Assembly (NCBI GenBank): GCA_013822245.1
Contig: PNKE01000081.1
Span: 1-64,000, forward strand
Source: Candidatus Solibacter sp.
GTDB taxonomy: Bacteria > Acidobacteriota > Terriglobia > Bryobacterales > Bryobacteraceae
DNA length: 64,000 nt
Reading direction: 5' to 3'
Shown here one piece after another: positions 17,864 through 25,490 of the stretch (position 1 is its first letter; every line of letters begins with the position of its first letter). Both the position numbers and the translations under genes were made by a program. Under the pieces are notes generated by a model. The model saw only the letters and a list, made by a program, of their open reading frames with translations. It was not told the origin of the DNA and searched no databases.

Positions 17864-18436
17864 TCAGTCTCCGGACGATGCGAACTCCATGTGGCCTGGC
17901 TCCACGCCCTGCCGCGCACACCATTCCAGATACAGTGACGCGTAGCTCAGCGTGATGTAGTCCGCCGCCGTGAATCCCATCGCCGCCGCGCAACGGTCAA
18001 TCCACTCCGGTTCGCCTTCCAATTCGATGAAGTTGCCCACCGGCGTCTCGTCCACCACCGCCATCCCGCCGTCCCTCTCATACTCCGCCCGGTACTTCTC
18101 ATACCGGAACACAACCTCATACCCCAACCGCACCAGTATCGCCCGCATCGCGGCCGCATCCTCCACCCGCGTCTCGATCTCCTCGCGCACCTTGTGCGGA
18201 CCCGCTTCCGGCGGCCCCTTGTACGTCAGAATCCTCTCTTCGCCGTACTCCCGCAACCGCAGCAGTTTCCGCTCCCCTCGCAGCGCGAGCGCGTCCGTGT
18301 CGAACACTTCGTTGCGTTCAAACGTCCGTGGCGTCCGCTCCCGAAAACCGCACCCCAACAGCATGGTGCGGGCCTCTCGGGCAGGCCCGCACCTCAGCTT
18401 GATCTCGGTCTCCTTACCCGGCTTACCGGCCGACAG
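17864..18436 (-). CDS. Class IV adenylate cyclase / CYTH triphosphate-tunnel protein, CTG start
   Basis: The conserved CYTH opening KETEIKLR (ExExK motif) lies upstream of the first ATG (18364), in the same frame. No ATG, GTG or TTG occurs between it and an in-frame TGA at 18464-18466. CTG 18436-18434 has GGAAGGGGG eight bases upstream and gives 190 residues. Other landmarks are FERNEVFDT, LLRLREYGEERILTYKGP, REEIETRVED and VVDETPVGNFIELEGE, the charged strands lining the triphosphate tunnel. Members are CyaB-type cyclases or thiamine/inorganic triphosphatases; which activity applies is not decidable. The start overlaps the end of the SPFH gene by 14 bases, suggesting translational coupling. 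Confidence 0.8.
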   Translation of the reverse strand: MSAGKPGKETEIKLRCGPAREARTMLLGCGFRERTPRTFERNEVFDTDALALRGERKLLRLREYGEERILTYKGPPEAGPHKVREEIETRVEDAAAMRAILVRLGYEVVFRYEKYRAEYERDGGMAVVDETPVGNFIELEGEPEWIDRCAAAMGFTAADYITLSYASLYLEWCARQGVEPGHMEFASSGD

Positions 18437-19367
18437 CGCCGCCGCCCCCTTCCGTCTTCTTGATCACGTTCATCGCCGTGCCCAGGAACGAGGCCACGTC
18501 GGCCAGATTCGTTGGCACGATCAGAGTATTGCCCGCCTTGGCCAGCTTGCCGAACTCGGTGATGTAGGCCTCCGCCACCCGCAACTGCACGGCTTCGAAT
18601 CCACCCTTGTCGTGAATCGCCGCCGCCACTTTCCTCAACCCTTCAGCCGTCGCCGTCGCCACCGCCAGAATCGCCGATGCTTCGCCCTCGGCCTGGTTGA
18701 TCTGCAACTGCCGGTTGGCTTCGGATTCCTTGATCACCTTCTGCTTGTCGCCTTCGGCGTTGTTGATCGCCGCCTCGCGCGACGCCTCCGAGTTCAGAAT
18801 CGTGGCCCGCTTTTCGCGCTCCGCCCGCATCTGCTTCTCCATCGCTGCCAGGATGTCGTGCGGCGGAGCGATCGTCTTGATCTCGTATCGCAACACTTTC
18901 ACGCCCCAGGGTTCGCTGGCCTTGTCCAGTTCGCTCACCACCTGGGCGTTGATATTGGTTCTCTCTTCAAACGTCCGGTCCAGGTCGATCTTGCCCACTT
19001 CGCTACGCAGCGTCGTCTGCGCGAGTTGGCGGATGGCGAACTGATAGTCTGAGATCCCGTACGACGCCCGCTCCGGGTTCAGCACTTTCAGATAGAGGAT
19101 TCCGTCGACCGCCACCTGAACGTTATCCCGGGTAATACAGACCTGTTCGGGGATATCCACGGCCTGTTCCTTCAGTGAGTGCCTGTAGCGGATCAGATCA
19201 ACAAAGGGCGTCAGGATGTGGAATCCTGCCTGTAATGTCCCGGCGTACTTGCCCAACCGCTCGATCACATAGGCGTTCTGCTGTGGCACCACCACCGCCG
19301 TCTTGGCGACGATGATGAGCACCAGCAACAGAAAAAAGCCAACCGCGAAAAGTGCTCCGAGTTCCAT
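18423..19367 (-). CDS. SPFH/stomatin-like membrane protein (paraslipin type)
   Basis: The product is 314 residues: one N-terminal transmembrane helix (residues 5-24), then the SPFH domain beginning VVPQQNAYVIERLGKY, the paraslipin/QmcA signature. Then FEERTNINAQVVSELDKASEPWGVKVLRYEIK and a long Ala/Glu-rich coiled coil (about residues 170-250). Such proteins form oligomeric membrane scaffolds and work with an NfeD partner, which is encoded 34 bases upstream. The C-terminus overlaps the CYTH gene start. Confidence 0.93.
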   Translation of the reverse strand: MELGALFAVGFFLLLVLIIVAKTAVVVPQQNAYVIERLGKYAGTLQAGFHILTPFVDLIRYRHSLKEQAVDIPEQVCITRDNVQVAVDGILYLKVLNPERASYGISDYQFAIRQLAQTTLRSEVGKIDLDRTFEERTNINAQVVSELDKASEPWGVKVLRYEIKTIAPPHDILAAMEKQMRAEREKRATILNSEASREAAINNAEGDKQKVIKESEANRQLQINQAEGEASAILAVATATAEGLRKVAAAIHDKGGFEAVQLRVAEAYITEFGKLAKAGNTLIVPTNLADVASFLGTAMNVIKKTEGGGGAVGR

Positions 19368-19401
19368 TTCCGTTCCTTTCTAAACCAATCCCCTGGCCAG
19401 C

Positions 19402-19848
19402 CTACTTCGCGCGCACCGTGAGCGTGAGACCAGTCACTTTGTCCACGACGCAGGCGGCCCCCTTCGCCAGCGCCGCCTCGCCGGCGTTCACCGCGTTCCA
19501 CGACGTGCCGCGCAACTCCACCTTGCCCGTCGCGCCGGCCGCGATCTCCTCAATCGCCTTGCCCTCTTCGCCCGTGATTTCGTCCGCGGCGATGTTCGGA
19601 GTCAACTGCTTGAACCGTTTCTGCAGGGGCTTGCGGAAGAACATCAGTCCCGTCACCGACAGCACCGCATACAGCATCAACTCGTAGGAAAGCGCCATCT
19701 CCAGGCCTAGCGCCTTCAGTAATCCCACCACCACCGCCGCCGCTCCGAAAAAGATGATAAAAAATCCGCCTGGCGTCAGTACTTCGCCAAGCAACAACAC
19801 CATCCCCAACACCACCCACATCCACCAGGGCACATATATTGCAATCAC
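19402..19848 (-). CDS. NfeD family membrane protein
   Basis: This 148-residue protein has two or three transmembrane segments at the N-terminus (within residues 5-75; MWVVLGMVLLLGEVLTPGGFF is the NfeD opening). A soluble OB-fold domain follows (GATGKVELRGTSWNAV...VTGLTLTVRAK). This is the short, protease-less NfeD form that partners SPFH proteins, and it sits directly upstream of one here. Confidence 0.92.
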   Translation of the reverse strand: MIAIYVPWWMWVVLGMVLLLGEVLTPGGFFIIFFGAAAVVVGLLKALGLEMALSYELMLYAVLSVTGLMFFRKPLQKRFKQLTPNIAADEITGEEGKAIEEIAAGATGKVELRGTSWNAVNAGEAALAKGAACVVDKVTGLTLTVRAK

Positions 19849-19915
19849 GCCAGCGTACCTCCGTCCACTGGATCATACCGCAAGCCGCGTCCGGAAACTC
19901 GCTGCCATCGGCGCC

Positions 19916-20986
19916 TTATCGCGCCGCATCCCTCATTCGACACTCCCCGGGATTGCGGTAGTGCGTCTCCGGCAACTCGCGCAGACGCGCCGCGGCCCAC
20001 TCCGCCGTGATGTCTCGCTGCGGCATCGCCAGCATCTCGTAGCCGACCAGAAACTTCCTCACCACCGCCGACCGCAGCAGCGGCGGATAGAAATGGCCAT
20101 GCAGATGCCACCCCTCGCCGCCCTTCGCCGGCCTCTGGTGAAATCCAAACGAATACGGAAACGGCGCCCGGAACAGGTTGTCGTATCGCGTCGTCACTGT
20201 CTTCAAAATCGCCGCCAGCGAGTCCCGCTCGCCGCCGCTCAAATCGTCGATACCCGCCACCGCCCGCCGGCTCACGATCATCACCTCATACGGCCACACC
20301 GCCCAGAACGGAACCAGCGCCGCAAACCCCTCGTTCACCGCCGCCACCCTCTCGCCCTTTTCAAGTTCCCGTTCCAGATAATCCGAAAGCAGCGTCCGCC
20401 CATGGGCGTGGAAATACTCGGCCTGCGCCGCGTCTTCCTTCGCCACTTCGTTTGGAACAACCGACGACGCCCAGATCTGGCAATGCGGATGCGGGTTGCT
20501 GCATCCCATCATCTCGCCGCGGTTCTCGAAGATCTGCACATACCCGATCCCCGGCGTCGAATTCAACTCCGCCGTCTGTTCCGCCCAGCAATCCACCACC
20601 GGCCGGATCTCGGCCACGCTCATCTCGGCCAGCGTCAGATCATGCCGCGGCGAAAAGCAGATCACCCGGCAGATTCCCGTCACCGGCTCCATCTGGAAGA
20701 AAGGATCCGCCGCCGCGGCGCCCGCCGCCGTCTCTCCCGGCAACAGCGCCGCGAAGCCGTTCGGAAAGACGAACGTCGACGTGTACTCCGGGTTCTCCTC
20801 GCCCCCCGCCCTGCTGTTGCCCGGACACAGGTAACACCCCGGATCATACGCCGGCCTCGCATTCGCGGGCGTTTCTTCCACCTGCCCCTGCCACGGCCTC
20901 CTGGTCCGGTGCGGCGACACCAGCACCCACTCGCGCGTCAGCGGGTTGTACCGCCTGTGCGGATGCTCCTTCGGATCGAACATCAC
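19916..20986 (-). CDS. galT: Galactose-1-phosphate uridylyltransferase
   Basis: The product is 356 residues, normal for type I GalT. The start region has [24 protein letters not shown]. The metal-binding CYLCPGN lies near residue 51, and the active-site [11 protein letters not shown] (HPH nucleophile triad) near residue 170. The enzyme moves UMP between UDP-glucose and galactose-1-phosphate in the Leloir pathway. No galK or galE is adjacent, so it stands apart from a full gal operon. It is 10 bases upstream of nothing coding on the same strand until nfeD; the NIPSNAP gene precedes it by 10 bases. Confidence 0.95.
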   Translation of the reverse strand: MMFDPKEHPHRRYNPLTREWVLVSPHRTRRPWQGQVEETPANARPAYDPGCYLCPGNSRAGGEENPEYTSTFVFPNGFAALLPGETAAGAAAADPFFQMEPVTGICRVICFSPRHDLTLAEMSVAEIRPVVDCWAEQTAELNSTPGIGYVQIFENRGEMMGCSNPHPHCQIWASSVVPNEVAKEDAAQAEYFHAHGRTLLSDYLERELEKGERVAAVNEGFAALVPFWAVWPYEVMIVSRRAVAGIDDLSGGERDSLAAILKTVTTRYDNLFRAPFPYSFGFHQRPAKGGEGWHLHGHFYPPLLRSAVVRKFLVGYEMLAMPQRDITAEWAAARLRELPETHYRNPGECRMRDAAR

Positions 20987-20996
20987 GAGCCCGCGC

Positions 20997-21782
20997 TTAC
21001 CGTATCTGCGAACCCGCCATCGGCGTCAGCAGCGTCGTGCTGATGTTGGACACCACTTCGCCGTCGCTCAGCCCCGGCGTCGCAGCCATCTTCTTCCATT
21101 CCGGACTGCCGCCAAACGCCCGCCAGTTCGCCTCGCGCGCGCTCAGCGAATCGTGCGCCACCATGTAGGTCAGGTTCGGCATCTTCGGCCCCACAATCGT
21201 CTCGCCGAACAACACCGGCGCCAGGCCGTACTTGCGGAACAGGTCGATCTCGCCGTTTTCGAACATGCCGATCTTCTTCGCCAGGGACACCGGCGTGTTC
21301 GATTCATAGCACCGCAGCTCGAACAGCCGCGCGCCGTCCTTCTTCGCCGGAATCTCGATCGCCGGAAATCCCTTGAACGCCCGCAGGAGTTGCACTTCCA
21401 TGCGCTGATATGGGATGCCCGGCCCGGCCAGAAACGCCTCGGTCGCCGTGCGGAACCCCTCGTCGGCCATCAGTTTCGCATACGTCTGGTCGAAGGCGGC
21501 CAGCGAGGCGTGGCTCAGCACGCCCAGAATAAACGGCGTGTCCTCTCCGATCGACGCATTGAACAATCCCAGCGGCCCTGCTCCCACGCGCGCCATCGCC
21601 GGCGCCACCGTTCTCGACAGCCATTCGCTCAACCGCGCCCGTTGATTATCTGTCGTGTTGCGGCAGCGGAAGTAACGGAATTCAAGGATCGCGGGCGTCG
21701 CCGCGCCTGCCTGCGCCGCGGCGGATGCGGCAAACGCGGTACCGGTGAGGCCGGAACTGGCTAGAAACGATCTGCGTTGCAT
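20997..21782 (-). CDS. NIPSNAP family protein with Tat signal
   Basis: The product is 261 residues. The N-terminus [24 protein letters not shown] is a twin-arginine signal (RRSFLA). The mature part has two ferredoxin-like repeats: [36 protein letters not shown], and [35 protein letters not shown]. The latter is the classic NIPSNAP pattern. Proteins of this type are widespread in Acidobacteria; the role is unknown. It sits 10 bases upstream of galT on the same strand and 12 bases after uppS. Confidence 0.88.
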   Translation of the reverse strand: MQRRSFLASSGLTGTAFAASAAAQAGAATPAILEFRYFRCRNTTDNQRARLSEWLSRTVAPAMARVGAGPLGLFNASIGEDTPFILGVLSHASLAAFDQTYAKLMADEGFRTATEAFLAGPGIPYQRMEVQLLRAFKGFPAIEIPAKKDGARLFELRCYESNTPVSLAKKIGMFENGEIDLFRKYGLAPVLFGETIVGPKMPNLTYMVAHDSLSAREANWRAFGGSPEWKKMAATPGLSDGEVVSNISTTLLTPMAGSQIR

Positions 21783-21794
21783 AATGCGCCGATT

Positions 21795-22472
21795 CTATCG
21801 CAATGCAAAGGCGGCGACAGCAGGCGCGGCCCCAAACCGCCGGTCTCGCGATCGAAACTCCTCCAGCATCCGGCCCAGTTCTCCGTTCGAAAAGTCCGGC
21901 CACGCCGTCGCCGTGAAGAACAACTCCGCATACGCGCTCTCCCACAGCAGGAAATCGCTCAACCGCTTCTCGCCGCCCGTCCGGATCAGCACGTCCACAT
22001 CCGGCGCCCCCCCGAGCAGCGCCGTAACCTCTTCCCGCGTCGACGCTCCATCCCGCGCCGCCGCCAGCAGCGCATCCCGCGACGAGTAATCAATCGCCAC
22101 CCGCAAGTGCAGCGTTCCGCCGCCCGCCGTCGCCGCCTCCGTCGCTTCGAGCATCCTCACCAGCCGGCTGTCCAGCCTGTCCCGCCGCCCGATCGCGCTG
22201 AACCGCACCCCCTTCTCTACCAGCGCCCTCGTCTCGCGCTCAAGAAACTCCCCCAGCAACATGAACAGCCCCGTCACCTCTTCCACCGGCCGCTTCCAGT
22301 TGTCCGACGAAAACGCATACAGCGTCAGCGTCCCAATCCCCATCGCCGGCGCCTCTTCAATCACCCGCCTCACCGTCGCCGCACCCGCCCTGTGCCCGGC
22401 TATCCTCGGCATCCGCCGCGCCGTCGCCCAGCGCCCGTTGCCGTCCATGATGATCGCCACATGCAGTCCCAT
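21795..22472 (-). CDS. uppS: Isoprenyl (undecaprenyl) diphosphate synthase
   Basis: The product is 225 residues. [13 protein letters not shown] at the N-terminus contains the catalytic Asp. [24 protein letters not shown] and [23 protein letters not shown] are the remaining cis-prenyltransferase motifs. IRTGGE replaces the usual IRTSGE. The enzyme makes the C55 lipid carrier for peptidoglycan and glycans. The usual neighbours cdsA and dxr are absent. It lies 6 bases after the winged-helix regulator gene, with which it is probably co-transcribed. Confidence 0.95.
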   Translation of the reverse strand: MGLHVAIIMDGNGRWATARRMPRIAGHRAGAATVRRVIEEAPAMGIGTLTLYAFSSDNWKRPVEEVTGLFMLLGEFLERETRALVEKGVRFSAIGRRDRLDSRLVRMLEATEAATAGGGTLHLRVAIDYSSRDALLAAARDGASTREEVTALLGGAPDVDVLIRTGGEKRLSDFLLWESAYAELFFTATAWPDFSNGELGRMLEEFRSRDRRFGAAPAVAAFALR

Positions 22473-22478
22473 CTCCGT

Positions 22479-22835
22479 TCACGCCTTCCCGCGCATCGCT
22501 TTCACGAGCGCTTCCATATGGTCCAGATACTTCCCAAACGCCTTCCGCCCCTCATCCGTCAAACTGAATTCCGTCTTCGGCACCCGCCCTTCAAACCTCT
22601 TGACACACCCCACATACCCCGCATCCTCCAACTTCCGCGAATGCACGCTCAGGTTGCCGTCCGAAACCCCCAGAATCTCTTTCAGCTCCCCAAACGCCAG
22701 CGGCGACGATGCCGCCAGCGCGCTCACGATCCCCAATCGCGTCTTCTCGTGGATCAGCCGCTCCAACTCCGGCAGGTCTTTCCTGACAGGTTCCAGCCCG
22801 CGTTCCGGCGTCTTCTTCCTCAAGGCCTCAGCCAC
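22479..22835 (-). CDS. Winged-helix transcriptional regulator (HTH_34 type)
   Basis: The 118-residue product matches the winged-helix HTH_34 pattern closely: LIHEKTRLGIVSALAASSPLAFGELKEILGVSDGNLSVHSRKLEDAGYV, then a wing FEGRVPKTEFSLTDEGRKAFGKYL. Such small regulators usually sense or pair with an adjacent membrane protein. Here the upstream membrane protein gene overlaps it by 8 bases. Target genes are unknown; the shared operon, including uppS, is the obvious candidate. Confidence 0.88.
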   Translation of the reverse strand: MAEALRKKTPERGLEPVRKDLPELERLIHEKTRLGIVSALAASSPLAFGELKEILGVSDGNLSVHSRKLEDAGYVGCVKRFEGRVPKTEFSLTDEGRKAFGKYLDHMEALVKAMRGKA

Positions 22836-23442
22836 CGTGCCTCCTGTAGATCAGCCAGCCGAACACCATGTGCAGCCCGCCGAACCCAGCGCCCAGATAA
22901 AGGTCCCGTCCCGCCTGCGGCCCGATCAGCGGTCCCAGCCCCAACATCATGAACGCCGCCCCCATCGCCGGCACGATCCGCACCGAAAACACACCTCCCG
23001 CAATCACCGCCACCCCATAAAGCAACAACCATACCGACGCCAGCACATCCAACTGCCCGGCATGGAACAGCGGCCACGTCAGTACCGCCCCGGCGAGCAG
23101 CGCCGGCGGGAAGCTCGCCATGAACTTCCTCGACGCCCCCGCCGACAACGGCAACCCCTCCCGCCTCGCCTTGCTCACCATCGCCGCCGCCCCAATCGCA
23201 AACGCCAGCGCCATCTCCGCCGCCCACACCGCAAGCCACCCCTCGGCGCTCTGCCGCCCGTGCGCCAGCCACGCCGCCCCCATCGCCGTCAACCCCATCA
23301 GAATGCCCCCGGCCCCGGGCACGGCCGTAAACGACCCGGCCCGCTCCATCGTGCTTCGAATGTAGTCGATCTGCCCCAGCGCATGCTCGTGGATAGGAAC
23401 AGGCTCCCGCGGACGCGTTTGAAGTGACTTGACTGTGCCCAC
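22828..23442 (-). CDS. Membrane protein co-encoded with winged-helix regulator
   Basis: The product is 204 residues, starting at GTG 23442 (MGTVKSLQ). An N-terminal cytoplasmic segment of about 40 residues (IHEHALGQIDYIRSTMERAGSF) precedes five or six transmembrane helices. The same arrangement is common in Acidobacteria next to HTH_34 regulators; its function is unknown. A good promoter lies so close that the transcript would begin at or near the GTG. The stop overlaps the regulator start by 8 bases. Confidence 0.75.
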   Translation of the reverse strand: MGTVKSLQTRPREPVPIHEHALGQIDYIRSTMERAGSFTAVPGAGGILMGLTAMGAAWLAHGRQSAEGWLAVWAAEMALAFAIGAAAMVSKARREGLPLSAGASRKFMASFPPALLAGAVLTWPLFHAGQLDVLASVWLLLYGVAVIAGGVFSVRIVPAMGAAFMMLGLGPLIGPQAGRDLYLGAGFGGLHMVFGWLIYRRHGG

Positions 23443-23448
23443 ATGGGC

Positions 23449-23478
23449 ATTACACCCTCAAAGTGGGTGCGTCGTCAA
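23449..23478 (-). promoter_or_regulatory. Sigma-70-type promoter giving a probably leaderless transcript
   Basis: On the minus strand, TTGACG (23478-23473), an 18-base spacer and TGTAAT (23454-23449). Only six bases separate the -10 box from the GTG start at 23442, so transcription should start at or next to the start codon. Confidence 0.6.
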
Positions 23479-23499
23479 GTACTTTGTTCTGTAAAGGCT

Positions 23500-24252
23500 C
23501 TACTTTTGATCTTCAGGCAGCACCGCATAGCCCTCCGGCGGCGGATACAGCCCCCGGAAATACCGCAGCCGCTTCCTGATCAGGTTGCTCGCCAGTTGCC
23601 GCGGACCCGGATCCACGTCAATGTCGCAACAGATCCCATGCAGATACAGCGTCAGCGTGTCGGTAAAGCTCTGCTTTACGTACGCCGTGAACCGCTTCGG
23701 CATCTTCGCCGCCGCCGCGTCCCCGCCGTTCAACTCCAGTTTCAGCCGCCACGACTCTTCGTCCACTTCCCCATGCGCCCCGGTCTTGATCTCGCCCCTC
23801 AGCAACTCCACATAGTCAACCGGAATCCCCTCGCCCGCCACGATCTCCGAAATCGCCCGGTAGAACCGGTAGTGGTAATCGGCCACCTCCGTGTCGGTCA
23901 CCGCGAATGCCAACAGCGTATCCGGCGTCGGCACCAGCGCCGCCGCCAGCGACGACGCATCCTCTTCCGGCTTCTCGGTCGCCACCAGCACGTCGCGGCG
24001 CTTCCTGCCCTGCGGCTTGCCGTCGTGCTTCAGATACGGCACCAACAGAATCTGAATCGGCGGCAGCATCGAGGCCAGCTTCGGCGGCAACGCCGCCACC
24101 GGCTCGTCCAGATACTCTTTCAACTCGTCCGGCCCAAGCGAGACGGCCGCGCAGAAGTAGGTGAAGCGGCTGCCGAGCGGGACCATTTCGTTCTTGAATC
24201 GGTCGGCGAACTGTCGCACGGTGAGCCGCTGGAGGGGATTCGGCAATGACAT
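23500..24252 (-). CDS. Conserved-looking soluble protein of unknown family
   Basis: The product is 250 residues from ATG 24252 (MSLPNPLQRLTVRQFADRFKNEMVP). A longer reading to 24321 would run into the lpxB promoter region and looks unlike protein. No transmembrane segment or signal is present. Features include an acidic central part (TEKPEEDASS) and a late segment ITLTLYLHGI-like (TLTLYLHGICCDIDVD), with a final PPPEGYAVLPEDQK. No catalytic motif is recognised. Codon use matches its neighbours, supporting a real gene. It is divergent from lpxB. Confidence 0.65.
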   Translation of the reverse strand: MSLPNPLQRLTVRQFADRFKNEMVPLGSRFTYFCAAVSLGPDELKEYLDEPVAALPPKLASMLPPIQILLVPYLKHDGKPQGRKRRDVLVATEKPEEDASSLAAALVPTPDTLLAFAVTDTEVADYHYRFYRAISEIVAGEGIPVDYVELLRGEIKTGAHGEVDEESWRLKLELNGGDAAAAKMPKRFTAYVKQSFTDTLTLYLHGICCDIDVDPGPRQLASNLIRKRLRYFRGLYPPPEGYAVLPEDQK

Positions 24253-24338
24253 GACACACTTAAAGCACCCGGACCGCGGCCCGGGTGCCGCTTTCAGTCT
24301 ATCAGACCGACCGCCAAACACCGATAAACTGAGTACGA

Positions 24339-25487
24339 GTGCCCACGCGCATCCTGATCTCGGCCGGCGAATCCTCCGGCGACCGCTACGCCGCCGCCCT
24401 CGCCCACGCCCTCCGCGCTCTCCTCGGTGACGTCGAACTGTTCGGCTGCGCCGGCCAGCAGATGACAGCCGCCGGCGTCCGGCCCGTTGTCGACATGGCC
24501 AGCCTCGCCGTCGCCGGTATCGTCGAGGTCCTCCGCCACATCCCCCGCATCTATGGCGAATACCGCAAACTCATCGCCGAGGCCGAGCGCCTCCGTCCCG
24601 CCGCCGCCATCCTCACCGATAGCCCGGACTTCCATCTCCGCGTCGCCAGCCGCCTCCACCGCCTCGGCATCCCGGTCTTTTACCTCGTCGCCCCCCAGGC
24701 CTGGGCCTGGCGCGAGGGCCGCGTCAAACAGCTCCAGCGAAACGTGAAAGAGCTGTACTGCATCTTTCCTTTTGAAGAGAAGTTCTTCCGCCAGAGGGGC
24801 GTGGAGGCTTTTTACATCGGCCATCCGCTCTCGCGGCTGGTCCGCCCATCCTTGACTCGCAGGGACTTCTTCGCCAAACACGGTATCCCGGAGGACCGCC
24901 CGTTGATCACTCTCTGCCCAGGCAGCCGCACAAGCGAAGCCGGCCGCCACCTGCCCGCCCTGGCCGATGCCATCTCGCGCATCCGCACGGCCCGCGAGTG
25001 CACATTCCTCCTTGCCACCCCCGAAGACACCGCCCGCCGCTTCGGACCCGATTATTTCACCCCGTTCCTTCAATCCACCGGCGCCAGGCTGATCTCCGGC
25101 GAAACCTGGGACGCGCTCGCCCACGCCGGCGTCGCCCTGCCGGCCAGCGGCACCGTCACCATCGAAACCGCCCTGCTCGGCACCCCCATGGTCACTTACT
25201 ACAAGGTCACCCAGGCCACCTGGATCCTCGGCCGTCCCCTGGTCAACGTCCCCTTCTATTCCATGGTCAACCTGGTCGCCCAATCCCCCGTCGTACCTGA
25301 ATTGATACAGAACGACATGACCGGTGAGCGCATCGCCGCCGAAACCGCCACCCTGCTCGATTCACCCCAATCCCGCCAGCGCATGATCGACTCGCTCGCC
25401 CGCGTGTCGGCCTCGCTTGCCACCGCCCACGACCCGATTGATTGCGCTGCCGCCCGCATTGCTGCATCTATAAAAGGGAAGCGATAA
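24339..25487 (+). CDS. lpxB: Lipid-A-disaccharide synthase
   Basis: The product is 382 residues from GTG 24339. RILISAGESSGDRYAAALAHAL is the LpxB opening. LIDSPDFH-type TDSPDFHLRVA, YLVAPQAWAWREGR, CIFPFEEKFFRQRGVEAFYIGHPL, LCPGSRTSEAGRHLP and ASGTVTIETALLGTPMVTYYKV all match. It joins UDP-diacylglucosamine to lipid X to make the lipid A disaccharide, on the inner face of the inner membrane. It is not next to lpxA/lpxD/fabZ here. The following gene starts 4 bases after its stop. Confidence 0.97.
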   Translation: MPTRILISAGESSGDRYAAALAHALRALLGDVELFGCAGQQMTAAGVRPVVDMASLAVAGIVEVLRHIPRIYGEYRKLIAEAERLRPAAAILTDSPDFHLRVASRLHRLGIPVFYLVAPQAWAWREGRVKQLQRNVKELYCIFPFEEKFFRQRGVEAFYIGHPLSRLVRPSLTRRDFFAKHGIPEDRPLITLCPGSRTSEAGRHLPALADAISRIRTARECTFLLATPEDTARRFGPDYFTPFLQSTGARLISGETWDALAHAGVALPASGTVTIETALLGTPMVTYYKVTQATWILGRPLVNVPFYSMVNLVAQSPVVPELIQNDMTGERIAAETATLLDSPQSRQRMIDSLARVSASLATAHDPIDCAAARIAASIKGKR

Positions 25488-25490
25488 GCC

